Source: Flavobacteriaceae bacterium
Lineage (GTDB): Bacteria; Bacteroidota; Bacteroidia; Flavobacteriales; Flavobacteriaceae
DNA length: 64,000 nucleotides
Assembly: GCA_004762155.1 (NCBI GenBank)
Contig: SIHP01000004.1
Span: 124,001 to 188,000 of the forward strand
Direction: 5' to 3'
Shown here: positions 8,662 to 18,869 of the stretch, piece by piece
Layout: each line of letters begins with the position of its first letter
How positions within the stretch are numbered: position 1 is the first letter of the stretch
Made by a program: the position numbers and the translations under genes
The notes under the pieces: model-generated
What the model was told of the DNA's origin: nothing
Seen by the model: the letters and a program-made list of their open reading frames with translations, nothing else
Databases searched by the model: none

Positions 8662-9753
8662 ATGAAAGCTGGAATTGTAGGATTACCTAACGTAGGAAAA
8701 TCAACATTATTTAATTGTTTATCTAATGCTAAAGCACAAAGTGCAAATTTTCCTTTTTGTACTATAGAACCAAATATTGGTGTTGTAAATGTACCTGACA
8801 CTCGTTTAGAAAAATTAGAAGAATTAGTAAATCCAGAGAAGGTTGTACCTGCAACTGTAGAAATTGTTGATATTGCTGGTTTGGTAAAAGGAGCAAGTAA
8901 AGGAGAAGGTTTAGGGAATCAGTTTTTAGCTAATATTAGAGAAACAGATGCAATTTTACATGTGCTTCGTTGTTTTGATAATGAAAATATAATTCATGTA
9001 GATAATTCTGTTGATCCAGTAAGAGATAAAGAAACTATTGATATAGAATTACAATTAAAAGATTTAGAAACAGTTCAAAAACGTTTAGAACGTGTTAAAA
9101 GAACTGCTAAAACTGGTAATAAAGAAGCACAAGTAGAGTTGGAAATCTTATTACGTATAGAAGCTACTTTATTAGAAGGAAAGTCTGTTCGTTTTTTACC
9201 TTTTACAGAAAAAGAAGAAGAATTTGTAAAGCCATTGCAATTTATTACAGCAAAACCGGTATTGTATGTTTGTAATGTAGATGAAGGTTCTGCAGTATCT
9301 GGAAATGATTATGTAGAAAAAGTTAGAGCATCTGTAGCGCATGAAAATGCAGAAGTTATTGTATTAGCTGTAGGTACAGAAGCTGATATTAATGAATTAG
9401 AAGATTATGAAGAACGCCAAATGTTTTTAGCCGATATTGGTTTAGAAGAAGCAGGTGTTTCTCGTTTAATTCGTTCGGCATATAAGTTATTAGATTTACA
9501 AACGTATTTTACAGCAGGCGTTAAGGAAGTTAGAGCATGGACAATTCCAATTGGTTCTACTGCGCCACAAGCTGCAGGAGTTATTCATACAGATTTTGAA
9601 AAAGGATTTATTCGTGCAGAGACAACTTCTTATGAAGATTATGAAGCATTTGGTAGTGAGGCTAAAGTAAAAGAAGCTGGTAAAATGAGAGTAGAAGGAA
9701 AAGACTACATTGTAAAAGATGGAGACATTATGCATTTTAGATTTAACGTATAA
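8662..9753 (+). CDS. ychF: Redox-regulated ATPase YchF (OLA1 family)
   Basis: 363 residues, the standard family length. G1 P-loop GLPNVGKSTLFN at residues 5-17, then NFPFCTIEPN (typical YchF switch region), DIAGLVKGASKGEGLGNQFL (G3), and a C-terminal TGS-like domain (about 280-363: TYFTAGVKEVRAW and DFEKGFIRAET). A conserved ribosome-associated ATPase/GTPase. It is monocistronic, with a -7 box 22 nt upstream and a strong terminator 27 nt downstream. Confidence 0.97.
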   Translation: MKAGIVGLPNVGKSTLFNCLSNAKAQSANFPFCTIEPNIGVVNVPDTRLEKLEELVNPEKVVPATVEIVDIAGLVKGASKGEGLGNQFLANIRETDAILHVLRCFDNENIIHVDNSVDPVRDKETIDIELQLKDLETVQKRLERVKRTAKTGNKEAQVELEILLRIEATLLEGKSVRFLPFTEKEEEFVKPLQFITAKPVLYVCNVDEGSAVSGNDYVEKVRASVAHENAEVIVLAVGTEADINELEDYEERQMFLADIGLEEAGVSRLIRSAYKLLDLQTYFTAGVKEVRAWTIPIGSTAPQAAGVIHTDFEKGFIRAETTSYEDYEAFGSEAKVKEAGKMRVEGKDYIVKDGDIMHFRFNV

Positions 9754-9780
9754 ATTAAGTTATTTCTTATAATATAAAGA

Positions 9781-9807
9781 ACACCAATACTTTTAACGTA
9801 TTGGTGT
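9781..9807 (+). terminator. Terminator of ychF
   Basis: Ten-base perfect stem ACACCAATAC/GTATTGGTGT, seven-base loop, then a T-run. Confidence 0.9.
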
Positions 9808-9861
9808 TTTTTCTTTGGTATACATTATATGTATCTTTGAAAGAGATTTAAACTACATACT

Positions 9862-12069
9862 ATGAAATTTAAAAATTTATTAATGAAAACTAATGTTGAA
9901 AAAATGATTAAAATACTCGTCTTTTGTTTGGCTATTAATCTTATTTTAGCATCCTGCAAAGACGAAAAAATGAAACAAGTAGTAATACAAGCACCAATAG
10001 CTGATAAACAAGTAACAAAGTTAGAGAAGCATGGTGATGTTAGGGAAGATAATTATTTTTGGATGCGCTTAAGTGATGCGCAAAAAAAAGCCGAAGAAAA
10101 AGATAATCAAACTCAAAAAGTATACGATTATTTAAATGCTGAAAATAAATTTTATGAAGAAGAGACTTCGGAAACGAAAGATTTTCAAGAATATTTATTT
10201 GAAGAAATGAAAGGTCGTATTAAAGAAGACGATTCAAGTGTTCCTTACAAAAAAGATGGCTATTATTATATAACTCGTTATGAAACAGGACAACAGTATC
10301 CTATTTATACACGTAAAAAAGAAACATTAGAAGCTGAAGAAGAAGTTTTATTTAATGTAAATGATGAAGCAAAAGGCTATGATTATTTTCAGTTAGGAGG
10401 TTTAAATGTATCTACAGATAATAAATTAATCGCTTTTGCAACTGATACAGTAAGTAGGCGACAATATTTCATTAGAATTAAAAACTTAGAGACAGGTAAG
10501 GTCTATAAAGATGTTATAGAAAATACTACAGGTGGATCTGTTTGGGCTAATGATAATAAAACATTGTTTTATACTAAAAAAGATCCTGTAACATTAAGAA
10601 GCTCTAAAATTTACAAGCATACATTAGGTTCTGATGCTAATTTAGATGAGTTAGTTTTTGAAGAAAAAGATGAAACTTTTGGTGTTTTTGTAACCAAATC
10701 GAAATCTAAAAAATATTTAGTAATTGGTTCTTACAATACAGTATCATCTGAATATCAAATATTAGAAGCAGATAATCCAAATGGTGAGTTTAGAATTTTT
10801 CAGGCTCGTGAACGTGATTTAGAATATGATATAGCACATTACGGAGATCATTTTTATATAAAAACGAATAAAGATGATGCAACTAACTTTAAGTTAATGA
10901 GAACTCCTGAAAATAAAACAAGTAAAGAAAGTTGGGTTGATGTAATACCTCACAGAGAAGATACTTTATTTGAAGATTTTTCAATATTTAAAGAGTATTT
11001 AGTCTTAGAAGAAAGAACAGAAGGTCTAAATAAAATAAGAATAAAGCGTTGGGATAATTCAGCAGACTATTATTTACCTTTTGATGAAGAAACATATTCA
11101 GCAGGTGTTTATGCAAACCCTGATTTTGATACAAAAATTATTCGTTATTCATATAATTCAATGACAACACCTAGTTCTGTTATTGATTTTAATATGAAAG
11201 ATCAATCAAAAGAAATCAAAAAAGAACAAGAAGTTCTAGGAGGTAAGTTTGATAAAAATAATTATGTAAGCAAACGTATTTGGGTTCCTTCTCGTGATGG
11301 AAAAAAAATAGCATTGTCTATTGTACATCATAAAGATACTCAAATAAACGAGAATACGCCTATATTACAATATGCTTATGGTTCTTATGGATACACTATT
11401 AGTGATGGTTTTTCAACTACTCGTTTAAGTTTATTGGATAGAGGTTTTGTTTATGCTTTAGCACATATTCGTGGAAGCCAATATTTAGGAAGAGAATGGT
11501 ATGAAGATGGAAAAATGCTAAACAAAATTAATACGTTTAATGATTTTATAGATTGTTCTAAATATTTAATCGATAATAAATATACTTCAGCAGAACATTT
11601 ATATGCAATGGGAGGATCTGCAGGTGGATTATTAATGGGAGCAATTGTAAACATGAATCCAGAATTATATAATGGTATAATTTCAGCGGTTCCTTTTGTT
11701 GATGTTATTTCTACAATGATAGATGATAGTATTCCATTAACAACAGGAGAATATGACGAATGGGGAAATCCAAATGTTAAAAAATATTACGACTATATAA
11801 AATCATATTCACCATATGATCAAGTAAAAGCACAAGCATATCCAAACATGTTAATAACAACAGGTTTGCACGATAGTCAAGTACAGTACTGGGAACCAGC
11901 TAAATGGATTGCTAAATTACGTGACTTAAAAACAAATAATAAGCTCTTATTTTTACATACAAATATGGAAGCTGGACATGGAGGAGCATCAGGAAGATTT
12001 AATGCTTTAAAAGAAACAGCAGAAGAGTATACCTTCTTTTTATCTTTAGAGAATAAATTGGAAAAATAA
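9862..12069 (+). CDS. Prolyl oligopeptidase family (S9) lipoprotein, oligopeptidase B-like
   Basis: 735 residues. A lipobox LASC places the lipidated cysteine at residue 32 when the first ATG is used; an internal start at M15 (9904) would give a more compact signal. The region after residue 50 carries the S9A N-terminal propeller start (HGDVREDNYFWMRLSDAQ). The catalytic domain has the nucleophile motif GGSAGG, Asp in GLHDSQVQYWEP and His in AGHGGASGR, matching oligopeptidase B. Expected to cleave short peptides after basic residues in the periplasm, anchored by lipid. A TATCTTTG -7 box lies at 9832-9839. Confidence 0.93.
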   Translation: MKFKNLLMKTNVEKMIKILVFCLAINLILASCKDEKMKQVVIQAPIADKQVTKLEKHGDVREDNYFWMRLSDAQKKAEEKDNQTQKVYDYLNAENKFYEEETSETKDFQEYLFEEMKGRIKEDDSSVPYKKDGYYYITRYETGQQYPIYTRKKETLEAEEEVLFNVNDEAKGYDYFQLGGLNVSTDNKLIAFATDTVSRRQYFIRIKNLETGKVYKDVIENTTGGSVWANDNKTLFYTKKDPVTLRSSKIYKHTLGSDANLDELVFEEKDETFGVFVTKSKSKKYLVIGSYNTVSSEYQILEADNPNGEFRIFQARERDLEYDIAHYGDHFYIKTNKDDATNFKLMRTPENKTSKESWVDVIPHREDTLFEDFSIFKEYLVLEERTEGLNKIRIKRWDNSADYYLPFDEETYSAGVYANPDFDTKIIRYSYNSMTTPSSVIDFNMKDQSKEIKKEQEVLGGKFDKNNYVSKRIWVPSRDGKKIALSIVHHKDTQINENTPILQYAYGSYGYTISDGFSTTRLSLLDRGFVYALAHIRGSQYLGREWYEDGKMLNKINTFNDFIDCSKYLIDNKYTSAEHLYAMGGSAGGLLMGAIVNMNPELYNGIISAVPFVDVISTMIDDSIPLTTGEYDEWGNPNVKKYYDYIKSYSPYDQVKAQAYPNMLITTGLHDSQVQYWEPAKWIAKLRDLKTNNKLLFLHTNMEAGHGGASGRFNALKETAEEYTFFLSLENKLEK

Positions 12070-12092
12070 TATTACTTTTGCAAGGATTTAAG

Positions 12093-12117
12093 CCTGATGG
12101 AACAACAATCTATCAGG
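12093..12117 (+). terminator. Probable terminator of the S9 peptidase gene
   Basis: Stem CCTGAT/ATCAGG with a 13-nt loop, followed by TTTTCTTTT, 24 nt after the stop codon. It could instead form in the leader of the next gene. Confidence 0.6.
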
Positions 12118-12143
12118 TTTTCTTTTAAAGAAATATACTTTTA

Positions 12144-13139
12144 ATGACCCGAAATCAAAAAATATCAAATAACATATTAGAGTTAGTAGGAGAGACCCCA
12201 ATAGTAAAATTACAGAACATAACTAAAAATTTTACGGGTAATTTTTACGCTAAATTAGAAGCCTTTAATCCTGGACAATCTTCAAAAGATAGGATAGCAT
12301 TACATATTGTTGAAAATGCTGAAAAGAAAGGTTTATTAAAGCCAGGAGACACTATCGTGGAAACTACATCTGGAAATACAGGTTTTAGTTTAGCCATGAT
12401 TGCAATGGTAAAAGGCTATAAATGTATTTTAGCAGTAAGTGATAAATCTTCAAAAGATAAGATAGATATGCTTACAACATTGGGTGCAGAAGTGCATATT
12501 TGTCCAGCTAATGTTCCTGCTGATGATCCAAGATCTTATTATGAAACAGCAAAGCGTATTCATTTAGAAACACCTAATTCAATTTATATTAATCAATATT
12601 TTAACGAATTAAATATTGAAGCTCATTACTATTCAACTGGTCCAGAAATTTGGACACAAACTGAAGGTAAAATAACGCATTTAGTAGTCGCAAGTGGAAC
12701 TGGTGGAACAATATCTGGATCTGGAAGATATTTAAAAGAACAAAATCCTAATATTAAAGTTTTAGGAGTTGATGCAATAGGTTCTGTTATAAAAAAATAT
12801 CATGAAACAAGGGAATTTGATGAAAATGAAATTTCTCCTTACAAAATTGAAGGTTTAGGTAAAACTTTAATTCCTTCTGCAACGGATTTTGATGTAGTTG
12901 ATATTTATGAAAAAGTATCGGATAAAAATGCGGCCTTTAAAGCTAGGGATTTAGTAAAAGAAGAAGGTTTGTTTTGTGGATATACTTCTGGAGCTGTAAT
13001 ACAAGCTGTAGAGCAATATAACGACAAAAATATGTTTGATGAAGATAGTTTTGTAGTCGTTATTTTTCCAGATCATGGATCTCGCTATATGAATAAAGTG
13101 TATTCAGATGATTGGATGAAAGCTCAAGGTTTTCTGTAG
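12144..13139 (+). CDS. PLP-dependent cysteine synthase / cystathionine beta-synthase family protein
   Basis: 331 residues of the fold-type II PLP family. [11 protein letters not shown] carries the PLP lysine (K48), [10 protein letters not shown] binds the substrate carboxylate, and [19 protein letters not shown] binds the phosphate. GVDAIGS and [18 protein letters not shown] resemble cystathionine beta-synthase more than classical CysK (usual KDR context is GSVKDR, here SSKDR). It lacks the regulatory CBS domains. Role: sulfur amino acid synthesis from O-acetylserine or serine; the exact substrate cannot be settled from sequence. A possible -7 box TACTTTTG is at 12073-12080, upstream of the hairpin. 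Confidence 0.85.
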   Translation: MTRNQKISNNILELVGETPIVKLQNITKNFTGNFYAKLEAFNPGQSSKDRIALHIVENAEKKGLLKPGDTIVETTSGNTGFSLAMIAMVKGYKCILAVSDKSSKDKIDMLTTLGAEVHICPANVPADDPRSYYETAKRIHLETPNSIYINQYFNELNIEAHYYSTGPEIWTQTEGKITHLVVASGTGGTISGSGRYLKEQNPNIKVLGVDAIGSVIKKYHETREFDENEISPYKIEGLGKTLIPSATDFDVVDIYEKVSDKNAAFKARDLVKEEGLFCGYTSGAVIQAVEQYNDKNMFDEDSFVVVIFPDHGSRYMNKVYSDDWMKAQGFL

Positions 13140-13146
13140 AATATTA

Positions 13147-14343
13147 CTATAATATTAGTAAATTAATATCTCTGTAAGGTAAATCAAACCAATTGGCAAT
13201 AGTTCTATTGGTTAAAATTCCATGATAAAAATAAATTCCGTTTCGTAAACTTTTATCAAAACGAGCTGCATTTTCAAAGCCACCTTCTTCAGCAATATCC
13301 AATAAATAAGGTGTAAATATATTACTGATAGAAACAGAAGCTGTTCTAGAATATCTTGAAGGTATATTAGGTACACAATAATGTATAACTCCTAATTCTG
13401 TAAATGTAGGTTTGCTATGTGTAGTTACTTTTGAAGTTTCAAAACAGCCACCACGATCTATACTTACATCTACAATAACAGAGCCTTCTTTCATTTGTTC
13501 AATCATTCCTTGAGTAACAACTACAGGTGATCTATCTTTTCCTCTAATAGCACCAATGACAACATTACAACGCATTAAAGCTTTAGCTAACGATTTTGGC
13601 TGAACTGTAGATGTATAAATAGGACTATGGACGTATTGTTGTAATTTACGAAGCTTTGTTATTGAGTTATCAAAAACTTTTACACGAGCACCAAGTCCAA
13701 TAGCAGCTTTTGCAGCAAATTCACCAACAGTTCCAGCACCTAAAATAACAACATTACTAGGTGGAACACCTCCAATATTACCTAATAATAATCCGTTTCC
13801 ACCATTAAAATTGGTCATTAATTCAGCAGCAATATGTATAGAAGCGGTGCCTGCAATTTCACTTAAAGATTTTACAATAGGAAAAACTCCATGTTCGTCT
13901 TTAATATAATCAAAAGCAATAGCAGTGATTCTCTTTTTAGCAAGTGCTTCAAAGTATTTTTTATCTTGAGTTTTTAGTTGAAGTGCTGATATTAAAAGCG
14001 ATTGCGGATTCATCAATTCAATTTCATCTAAAGATGGTGGCTCTACTTTTAAAACAATATTACATTTAAAAGCTTCCTTTACATCATACGAGATTTTTGC
14101 GCCAGCATCAGAATACTCTTTATCAGAATAATTTGCACCTTCACCTGCACCTGTCTCAACAACAATTCTATGTCCGTGAGCTACTAAAGCTGAAACAGCA
14201 TCAGGATTTAAGCTGATACGTTTTTCTTCAAAGTGAGTTTCTTTAGGTAAACCTATAAATAATTCACTTTTTTGTTTTTTTATCTCAAGCATTTCTGGTT
14301 GAGGCATCAATTGTTCTTTAGTAAAAGGAGAGAATGAACTCAT
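13147..14343 (-). CDS. ald: Alanine dehydrogenase
   Basis: 398 residues, typical of the longer Bacteroidota form. The N-terminal half has GLPKETHFEEKRISLNPD and VVETGAGEGANYSD. A Rossmann NAD motif GAGTVGEFAAKAAIGLGA follows, with IVDVSIDRGGCFETSK and GVIHYCVPNIPSRYSRTAS, conserved across Ald and transhydrogenase alpha. It catalyses L-alanine plus NAD+ to pyruvate, ammonium and NADH. It ends 7 nt from the convergent PLP enzyme and starts 9 nt after tsaE, forming a porX-tsaE-ald order on the minus strand. It links to nitrogen turnover but has no operator shared with the nitrate locus. Confidence 0.93.
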   Translation of the reverse strand: MSSFSPFTKEQLMPQPEMLEIKKQKSELFIGLPKETHFEEKRISLNPDAVSALVAHGHRIVVETGAGEGANYSDKEYSDAGAKISYDVKEAFKCNIVLKVEPPSLDEIELMNPQSLLISALQLKTQDKKYFEALAKKRITAIAFDYIKDEHGVFPIVKSLSEIAGTASIHIAAELMTNFNGGNGLLLGNIGGVPPSNVVILGAGTVGEFAAKAAIGLGARVKVFDNSITKLRKLQQYVHSPIYTSTVQPKSLAKALMRCNVVIGAIRGKDRSPVVVTQGMIEQMKEGSVIVDVSIDRGGCFETSKVTTHSKPTFTELGVIHYCVPNIPSRYSRTASVSISNIFTPYLLDIAEEGGFENAARFDKSLRNGIYFYHGILTNRTIANWFDLPYRDINLLIL

Positions 14344-14352
14344 TAGTTGGTT

Positions 14353-14757
14353 TTATAGTTGAATGTTACGTTGTCCGTTGTCTAGTAATGTAATTTTTAC
14401 TTCAACAGTTTCTAAAGGTAATAAATTTTTAACGTTTTCTGGCCATTCAATTAAACACCAATTATCACTATATAAATATTCTTCAATCCCCATGTCATAA
14501 GCTTCCTCTTCATCATTAATTCTATAAAAGTCAAAATGATATAAAGTTTCATCTTTATCCGTTAGATATTCATTAACTAAAGAAAAAGTAGGAGAACTAA
14601 CAATACCCTGTACACCTAAAACAGTACATAATTCTTTTATTAAAGTTGTTTTACCAACACCCATTTCACCATTAAAAAGAAGTATTTTGTGTTTGGCATT
14701 TGCAACTATTTCTTTTGCAATATTATTTAGTTGGTCTAAAGAATAATTTTTGTTCAT
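14353..14757 (-). CDS. tsaE: tRNA threonylcarbamoyladenosine biosynthesis ATPase TsaE
   Basis: 134 residues with Walker A GEMGVGKTTLIKEL, SSPTFSLVNEY, and YHFDFYRINDEEEAYDMGIEEYL, then the WCLIEWPENV motif of YjeE/TsaE. It supports t6A37 synthesis on ANN-decoding tRNAs with TsaBD. Translationally close to ald (9-nt gap). Confidence 0.96.
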   Translation of the reverse strand: MNKNYSLDQLNNIAKEIVANAKHKILLFNGEMGVGKTTLIKELCTVLGVQGIVSSPTFSLVNEYLTDKDETLYHFDFYRINDEEEAYDMGIEEYLYSDNWCLIEWPENVKNLLPLETVEVKITLLDNGQRNIQL

Positions 14758-14794
14758 TAAACAAAAGTAAAGAACTTTAAAAAAGTAGAAAAAA

Positions 14795-14830
14795 AATATG
14801 TCAAAAAACGTTTTTGTTTTTTGACATATT
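14795..14830 (-). terminator. Terminator of porX
   Basis: Fifteen-base arms at 14795-14809 and 14816-14830 (core ATATGTCAAAAAAC). A poly-T follows on the minus strand (14788-14796 is A-rich). Located 20 nt after the porX stop. Confidence 0.85.
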
Positions 14831-14849
14831 ATAATATTGTGAAATATTT

Positions 14850-16397
14850 TTATTTTGGATTGTAAATACTACAAGGTATAATCATTTCTTCTAAAGATAT
14901 TCCTCCGTGTTGATAGGTGTTTCTGAAGTACTTAACGAAGTGATTAAAATTATTAGGATACGCAAAGAACAAGTCTTCTTTTGCAAAAATAAAAGGACTA
15001 TTAATTGTTATACTAGGTAAAAATATGTCTTTAGGATTTTTAACAGCATAAACATCTTTATCTTCATAGGATAAACTTCTACCTGTTTTGTATCTTAAGT
15101 TGGCACTTATGTTTTTATCACCAATAACTTTGGTTGGATTTTTACAGTTTATAGTACCATGATCAGTAGTAATAATTAATTTCTGACCCAAAACTCTAGC
15201 TTTTTGAACAATCTCAAACAAAGCAGAATTTTTAAACCAGCTTAAGGTTAAAGATCTGTATGCCTTGTCATCTCCAGCTAGTTCTTTAATAACTTCCATT
15301 TCAGTTTTCGCATGTGATAACATATCAACAAAATTATATACAACAACTGTTAAGTCGTTTTGTTTTGTTCCATTATAATTATCTGCTAACTCTTTACCAC
15401 TTTTTAATGATGTAATTTTATAATACTCATGATTAATATCTAAATTTAAACGTTTTATTTGTGTTGTTAAAAATTCAGACTCAAATAGATTTTTACCTCC
15501 TTCATCAATATCATTTCTCCAATATTCTGGATACATTTTTTCCATTTCAGAAGGCATTAAACCAGAGAAAATTGCATTTCTAGCATATTGTGTAGCAGTA
15601 GGTAAAATACTTAAATAAGAAAACTCTTCTTCCTTTTTATAGTGGTTGTTTATTAAAGGCTCTAAAATTCTGTATTGATCGTAACGAAGATTATCAATAA
15701 CAACCCATAAAACTCCTTGTTCTTTACTTAAATTAGGTGCAACATAATCTTTAAATAAGGTATGAGAAAATGTAGGTTTGTCATCAGCAGTTAACCAATC
15801 TTGATAATTCTTTTTAACAAATTTAAAAAACTGAGAATTAGCTTCTGATTTCTGACTCTCTAAAATACTTAACATTCCTGTGTCGTTAATATTTTCCAAT
15901 TCAAGTTCCCAATGAATTAATTTTTTATATAAATTAACCCATTCATCATAAGAATTTACCATAGATAAATCCATTGATATTTTTCTAAATTCTTGTTGAT
16001 AATTAGAGGTCGTTTTTTCAGATATTAATCTAGAATGATCTAAATTCTTTTTTAAACTTAATAATATTTGACTTGGATTTACTGGCTTTATTAAATAGTC
16101 AGCAATTTTAGATCCAATAGCACCTTCCATTATATATTCTTCTTCACTTTTTGTAATCATAACAACAGGTAAAGTAGCATTCTTTTGCTTAATTTCTAAC
16201 AATGTCTCTAAACCAGTAAGACCAGGCATATTTTCATCTAAAAATATAATGTCAAAATTTTTATCATCTATTATTTCTATAGCATCTGCACCATTGGTAC
16301 AAGTAGTAACTTCATAGTTTTTTTGTTGTAAAAAAATTATATGTGGTTTTAATAAATCAATTTCATCATCAACCCAAAGAATATCTATTTTTTTCAT
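14850..16397 (-). CDS. porX: PorX: response regulator fused to PglZ/alkaline-phosphatase-like domain
   Basis: 515 residues, matching PorX of Porphyromonas gingivalis (about 518). The N-terminal CheY-like receiver has acidic pocket D10-D11 and phospho-acceptor D54 in FLDENMPG, with KPVNPSQ near residue 104. The C-terminal alkaline-phosphatase-superfamily PglZ domain contains VVIDNLRYDQYR, LPTATQYARNAIFSG, YNFVDMLSH and ITTDHGTINC. With the PorY kinase it controls type IX secretion genes in P. gingivalis; its phosphodiesterase activity is on cyclic or linear oligonucleotides in published work. Here it fits the T9SS cargo genes at 1-7561. It should not be taken for a BREX PglZ. Confidence 0.95.
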   Translation of the reverse strand: MKKIDILWVDDEIDLLKPHIIFLQQKNYEVTTCTNGADAIEIIDDKNFDIIFLDENMPGLTGLETLLEIKQKNATLPVVMITKSEEEYIMEGAIGSKIADYLIKPVNPSQILLSLKKNLDHSRLISEKTTSNYQQEFRKISMDLSMVNSYDEWVNLYKKLIHWELELENINDTGMLSILESQKSEANSQFFKFVKKNYQDWLTADDKPTFSHTLFKDYVAPNLSKEQGVLWVVIDNLRYDQYRILEPLINNHYKKEEEFSYLSILPTATQYARNAIFSGLMPSEMEKMYPEYWRNDIDEGGKNLFESEFLTTQIKRLNLDINHEYYKITSLKSGKELADNYNGTKQNDLTVVVYNFVDMLSHAKTEMEVIKELAGDDKAYRSLTLSWFKNSALFEIVQKARVLGQKLIITTDHGTINCKNPTKVIGDKNISANLRYKTGRSLSYEDKDVYAVKNPKDIFLPSITINSPFIFAKEDLFFAYPNNFNHFVKYFRNTYQHGGISLEEMIIPCSIYNPK

Positions 16398-16491
16398 ATG
16401 ATTTTCGTGTTTATAACAAAGTAACGCTTAAAAAGTAGTAACCTTGTATTAGCAAAAGCTAAAAATACGTTAATAAATCTAGCAAGTTTAT

Positions 16492-16521
16492 TTGGTTTTG
16501 TATTAAATGCGCTTATTTTTG
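16492..16521 (+). promoter_or_regulatory. Promoter of the HD phosphohydrolase gene
   Basis: TTG (-33) at 16492-16494 and TATTTTTG (-7) at 16514-16521, spacer 19 nt, inside the 17-23 range for Bacteroidota. The -7 lies about 23 nt before the TTG start codon at 16545, so the out-of-frame ATG at 16507 is not the start. Confidence 0.65.
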
Positions 16522-16544
16522 TTAAAAATCAAAAGTTAATAGTA

Positions 16545-17783
16545 TTGAATATTTTAAAAAAGAACAAATTAAAAATTTTAAATGATCCTATTTACGGATT
16601 TATAAAAATACCAAATTCACTTATTTTTGATATAATAGAACATCGTTATTTTCAAAGATTACGTAGAGTAACTCAAATGGGTTTATCCTATTTAGTTTAT
16701 CCTGGAGCAAATCACACACGTTTTCATCATGCTATTGGCTGTATGCATTTAATGCAAAAAGCTGTTTTAGTGTTGCGTAGCAAAAATATAGAAATATCAA
16801 AAGAAGAAGCAAATGCATTATACATTGCTATTTTATTGCATGATATTGGTCATGGTGCTTTTTCACACGCTTTAGAGCATAGTATAGTTAATGGTATTTC
16901 TCATGAAGAAATATCATTATTATTCATGAAAAAACTAAACGAAGAATTTGATGGTAAGTTAAGTTTGGCTATTGCAGTTTTTGAAGGTAAATATCATAGG
17001 AAATTTTTTAATCAGTTAATTTCTAGCCAACTTGATATTGATCGTTTAGACTATTTAAAAAGAGATAGTTTTTATACAGGAGTTACCGAAGGTAATGTTT
17101 CATCAGACCGATTAATAACCATGATGAATGTTAAAGATGATGAACTAGTTATTGAACAAAAAGGAATTTATTCTGTAGAAAATTTTTTAATAGCTCGCAG
17201 ATTAATGTATTGGCAAGTATACTTGCATAAAACATGTTTGGTAGCAGAATCAACATTAGTAAAAGTTTTAAAAAGAGCTAAAGATTTATCTAAAAAAGGA
17301 ATTAAATTACCTGCAACAGGTACTTTACAATATTTCTTACAAAATGCTGTTTCAAAAGATAACTTTACAGATGAGATTTTAGAAATTTTTTCTAAATTGG
17401 ATGATTATGATGTTTTATCTGCGATAAAAGAATGGACTTTTAATGAAGATTTTATTTTATCATCTTTATCTAAGATGATTATTAATAGAAATTTATTGAA
17501 AATAGAACTTCAAGAAAAAACATTTACCAAGAAACATTATGAAGGGATTTTAAGAGACGTAAAAAAAGAATTAAAATTAAGTAAAGAAGATTTACATTAT
17601 TTTGTTTTTACAGATGTTATTGAAAATCAAGCGTATAATATTAGGAAGCCAATTAAAATTTTAACTAAAAAAGATAAATTAAAAGACATAGCAAAAGCAT
17701 CAGATCAATTAAATGTCTCGGCACTTTCTAAGCCAGTGGTGAAACATTACTTTTGTTATCCAAAGAATTTTTTAACGAATTAA
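16545..17783 (+). CDS. HD domain phosphohydrolase (dGTPase-like family)
   Basis: 412 residues from a TTG start. No in-frame ATG occurs before residue 45, but the conserved family start (KLKILNDPIYGFIKIPN) lies only seven codons in, and the promoter upstream supports it. HD metal motif: NHTRFHHAIG and LLHDIGHGAFSHALEH, then QLDIDRLDYLKRDSFYTG, as in the YdhJ/HD family widespread in Bacteroidota. It probably hydrolyses nucleotides; substrate unknown. It precedes lpxD by 45 nt in a conserved order, arguing for housekeeping rather than defence. Confidence 0.88.
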   Translation: MNILKKNKLKILNDPIYGFIKIPNSLIFDIIEHRYFQRLRRVTQMGLSYLVYPGANHTRFHHAIGCMHLMQKAVLVLRSKNIEISKEEANALYIAILLHDIGHGAFSHALEHSIVNGISHEEISLLFMKKLNEEFDGKLSLAIAVFEGKYHRKFFNQLISSQLDIDRLDYLKRDSFYTGVTEGNVSSDRLITMMNVKDDELVIEQKGIYSVENFLIARRLMYWQVYLHKTCLVAESTLVKVLKRAKDLSKKGIKLPATGTLQYFLQNAVSKDNFTDEILEIFSKLDDYDVLSAIKEWTFNEDFILSSLSKMIINRNLLKIELQEKTFTKKHYEGILRDVKKELKLSKEDLHYFVFTDVIENQAYNIRKPIKILTKKDKLKDIAKASDQLNVSALSKPVVKHYFCYPKNFLTN

Positions 17784-17814
17784 GTTGTTCGTTTATCTTT
17801 AAACAAAAAATAAT

Positions 17815-17822
17815 TACTTTTG
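17815..17822 (+). promoter_or_regulatory. -7 promoter element before lpxD
   Basis: TACTTTTG matches TAnnTTTG, ending 6 nt before the lpxD ATG, so the transcript would be nearly leaderless. TTG at 17785-17787 is 27 nt away, a little far for -33. Confidence 0.4.
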
Positions 17823-17828
17823 TAGTCA

Positions 17829-18869
17829 ATGAAATTTACAGCAAAACAAATAGCGGATATTTTAGAAGGTGTAGTTATAGGTAACTCTAATGTTGCAGTA
17901 ACTAAGATTTCTAAAATTGAAGAAGGAGACGAAGGTTCGCTTACGTTTTTATCAAATTTAAAATATCAACCGTTTATATATACAACAAAAGCATCTGTAG
18001 TTATTGTAAACAAAACTTTTGAACCTGAAAAAGAAATAGCAACTACACTTATAAAAGTAGAGGATGCTTATAGTTCATTTTCAAAGTTATTAGAGTTTTA
18101 TAATCAAGCAAAAAATAATAAACAAGGTAGAGAAAAACCATGTTTTATTTCAGAAAGTGCAACTATTGGTGAAAATGAATATATTGGAGCTTTTAGTTAT
18201 ATAGGAGAAAATGTGAAGCTAGGTAAAAATGTAAAGATTTATCCTAATTCATATATTGGTGATGATGTTGTTATAGGTGATAATTCAAGAGTTTTTGCAG
18301 GAGTAAAAATATATGCAGATACTATTATAGGTACTAATTGTACTATTCATTCAGGATCAGTAATTGGTTCTGATGGATTTGGTTTTGCACCTGATAAAAA
18401 TGGAGAATTTCAAGCCATTCCGCAAATAGGAAATGTTATTATAGAAGATAATGTAGATATTGGAGCTAATTCTACAATAGATAGAGCTACAATGGGATCT
18501 ACTATTATAAGAAAAGGAGTAAAATTAGACAATCAAATTCAAATAGCTCATAATTCAGAAATTGGTAAGAACACGGTAATAGCATCTCAAACTGGTGTTG
18601 CTGGTTCTACAAAGGTAGGAGAGCATTGTATGATTGGAGGACAGGTTGGTATAGCAGGTCATTTAAATTTAGGAAATAACCTACAAATACAAGCACAGTC
18701 TGGTATTAGTAAGAATTTAAAAGATGGTTTAAAAGTTCAAGGCTCTCCGGCCTTTGCTTATGGAGATTTTTTTAAGTCATATGTGCTTTTTAAAAATTTA
18801 CCAAAAATAACATCAGCATTAAATAAAATAGAAAAGGAGTTTAATACTCAAAAACCAAACGATGAGTAA
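17829..18869 (+). CDS. lpxD: UDP-3-O-(3-hydroxyacyl)glucosamine N-acyltransferase LpxD
   Basis: 346 residues. The N-terminal uridine-binding domain (about 1-100, [18 protein letters not shown]) precedes a left-handed beta-helix of hexapeptide repeats (110-320) with the [20 protein letters not shown] segment and the catalytic-His context QIAHNSEIG. Third step of lipid A synthesis. Its stop overlaps the start of lpxC/fabZ by 8 nt, so the two are translationally coupled. Confidence 0.96.
   Translation: MKFTAKQIADILEGVVIGNSNVAVTKISKIEEGDEGSLTFLSNLKYQPFIYTTKASVVIVNKTFEPEKEIATTLIKVEDAYSSFSKLLEFYNQAKNNKQGREKPCFISESATIGENEYIGAFSYIGENVKLGKNVKIYPNSYIGDDVVIGDNSRVFAGVKIYADTIIGTNCTIHSGSVIGSDGFGFAPDKNGEFQAIPQIGNVIIEDNVDIGANSTIDRATMGSTIIRKGVKLDNQIQIAHNSEIGKNTVIASQTGVAGSTKVGEHCMIGGQVGIAGHLNLGNNLQIQAQSGISKNLKDGLKVQGSPAFAYGDFFKSYVLFKNLPKITSALNKIEKEFNTQKPNDE

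Noticed and set aside
14850-16397. PglZ-domain protein as part of a BREX defence system
   Set aside because: An N-terminal receiver with D54, total length 515 and the tsaE-ald context identify PorX; no other brx gene is present.
16507-16509. ATG before the HD gene as start
   Set aside because: Out of frame and upstream of the -7 box; TTG 16545 is in frame next to the conserved N-terminus.
16545-17783. HD phosphohydrolase as a dNTP-depleting defence enzyme
   Set aside because: It sits before lpxD in an order I recall as conserved in Flavobacteriia and matches the housekeeping HD family.
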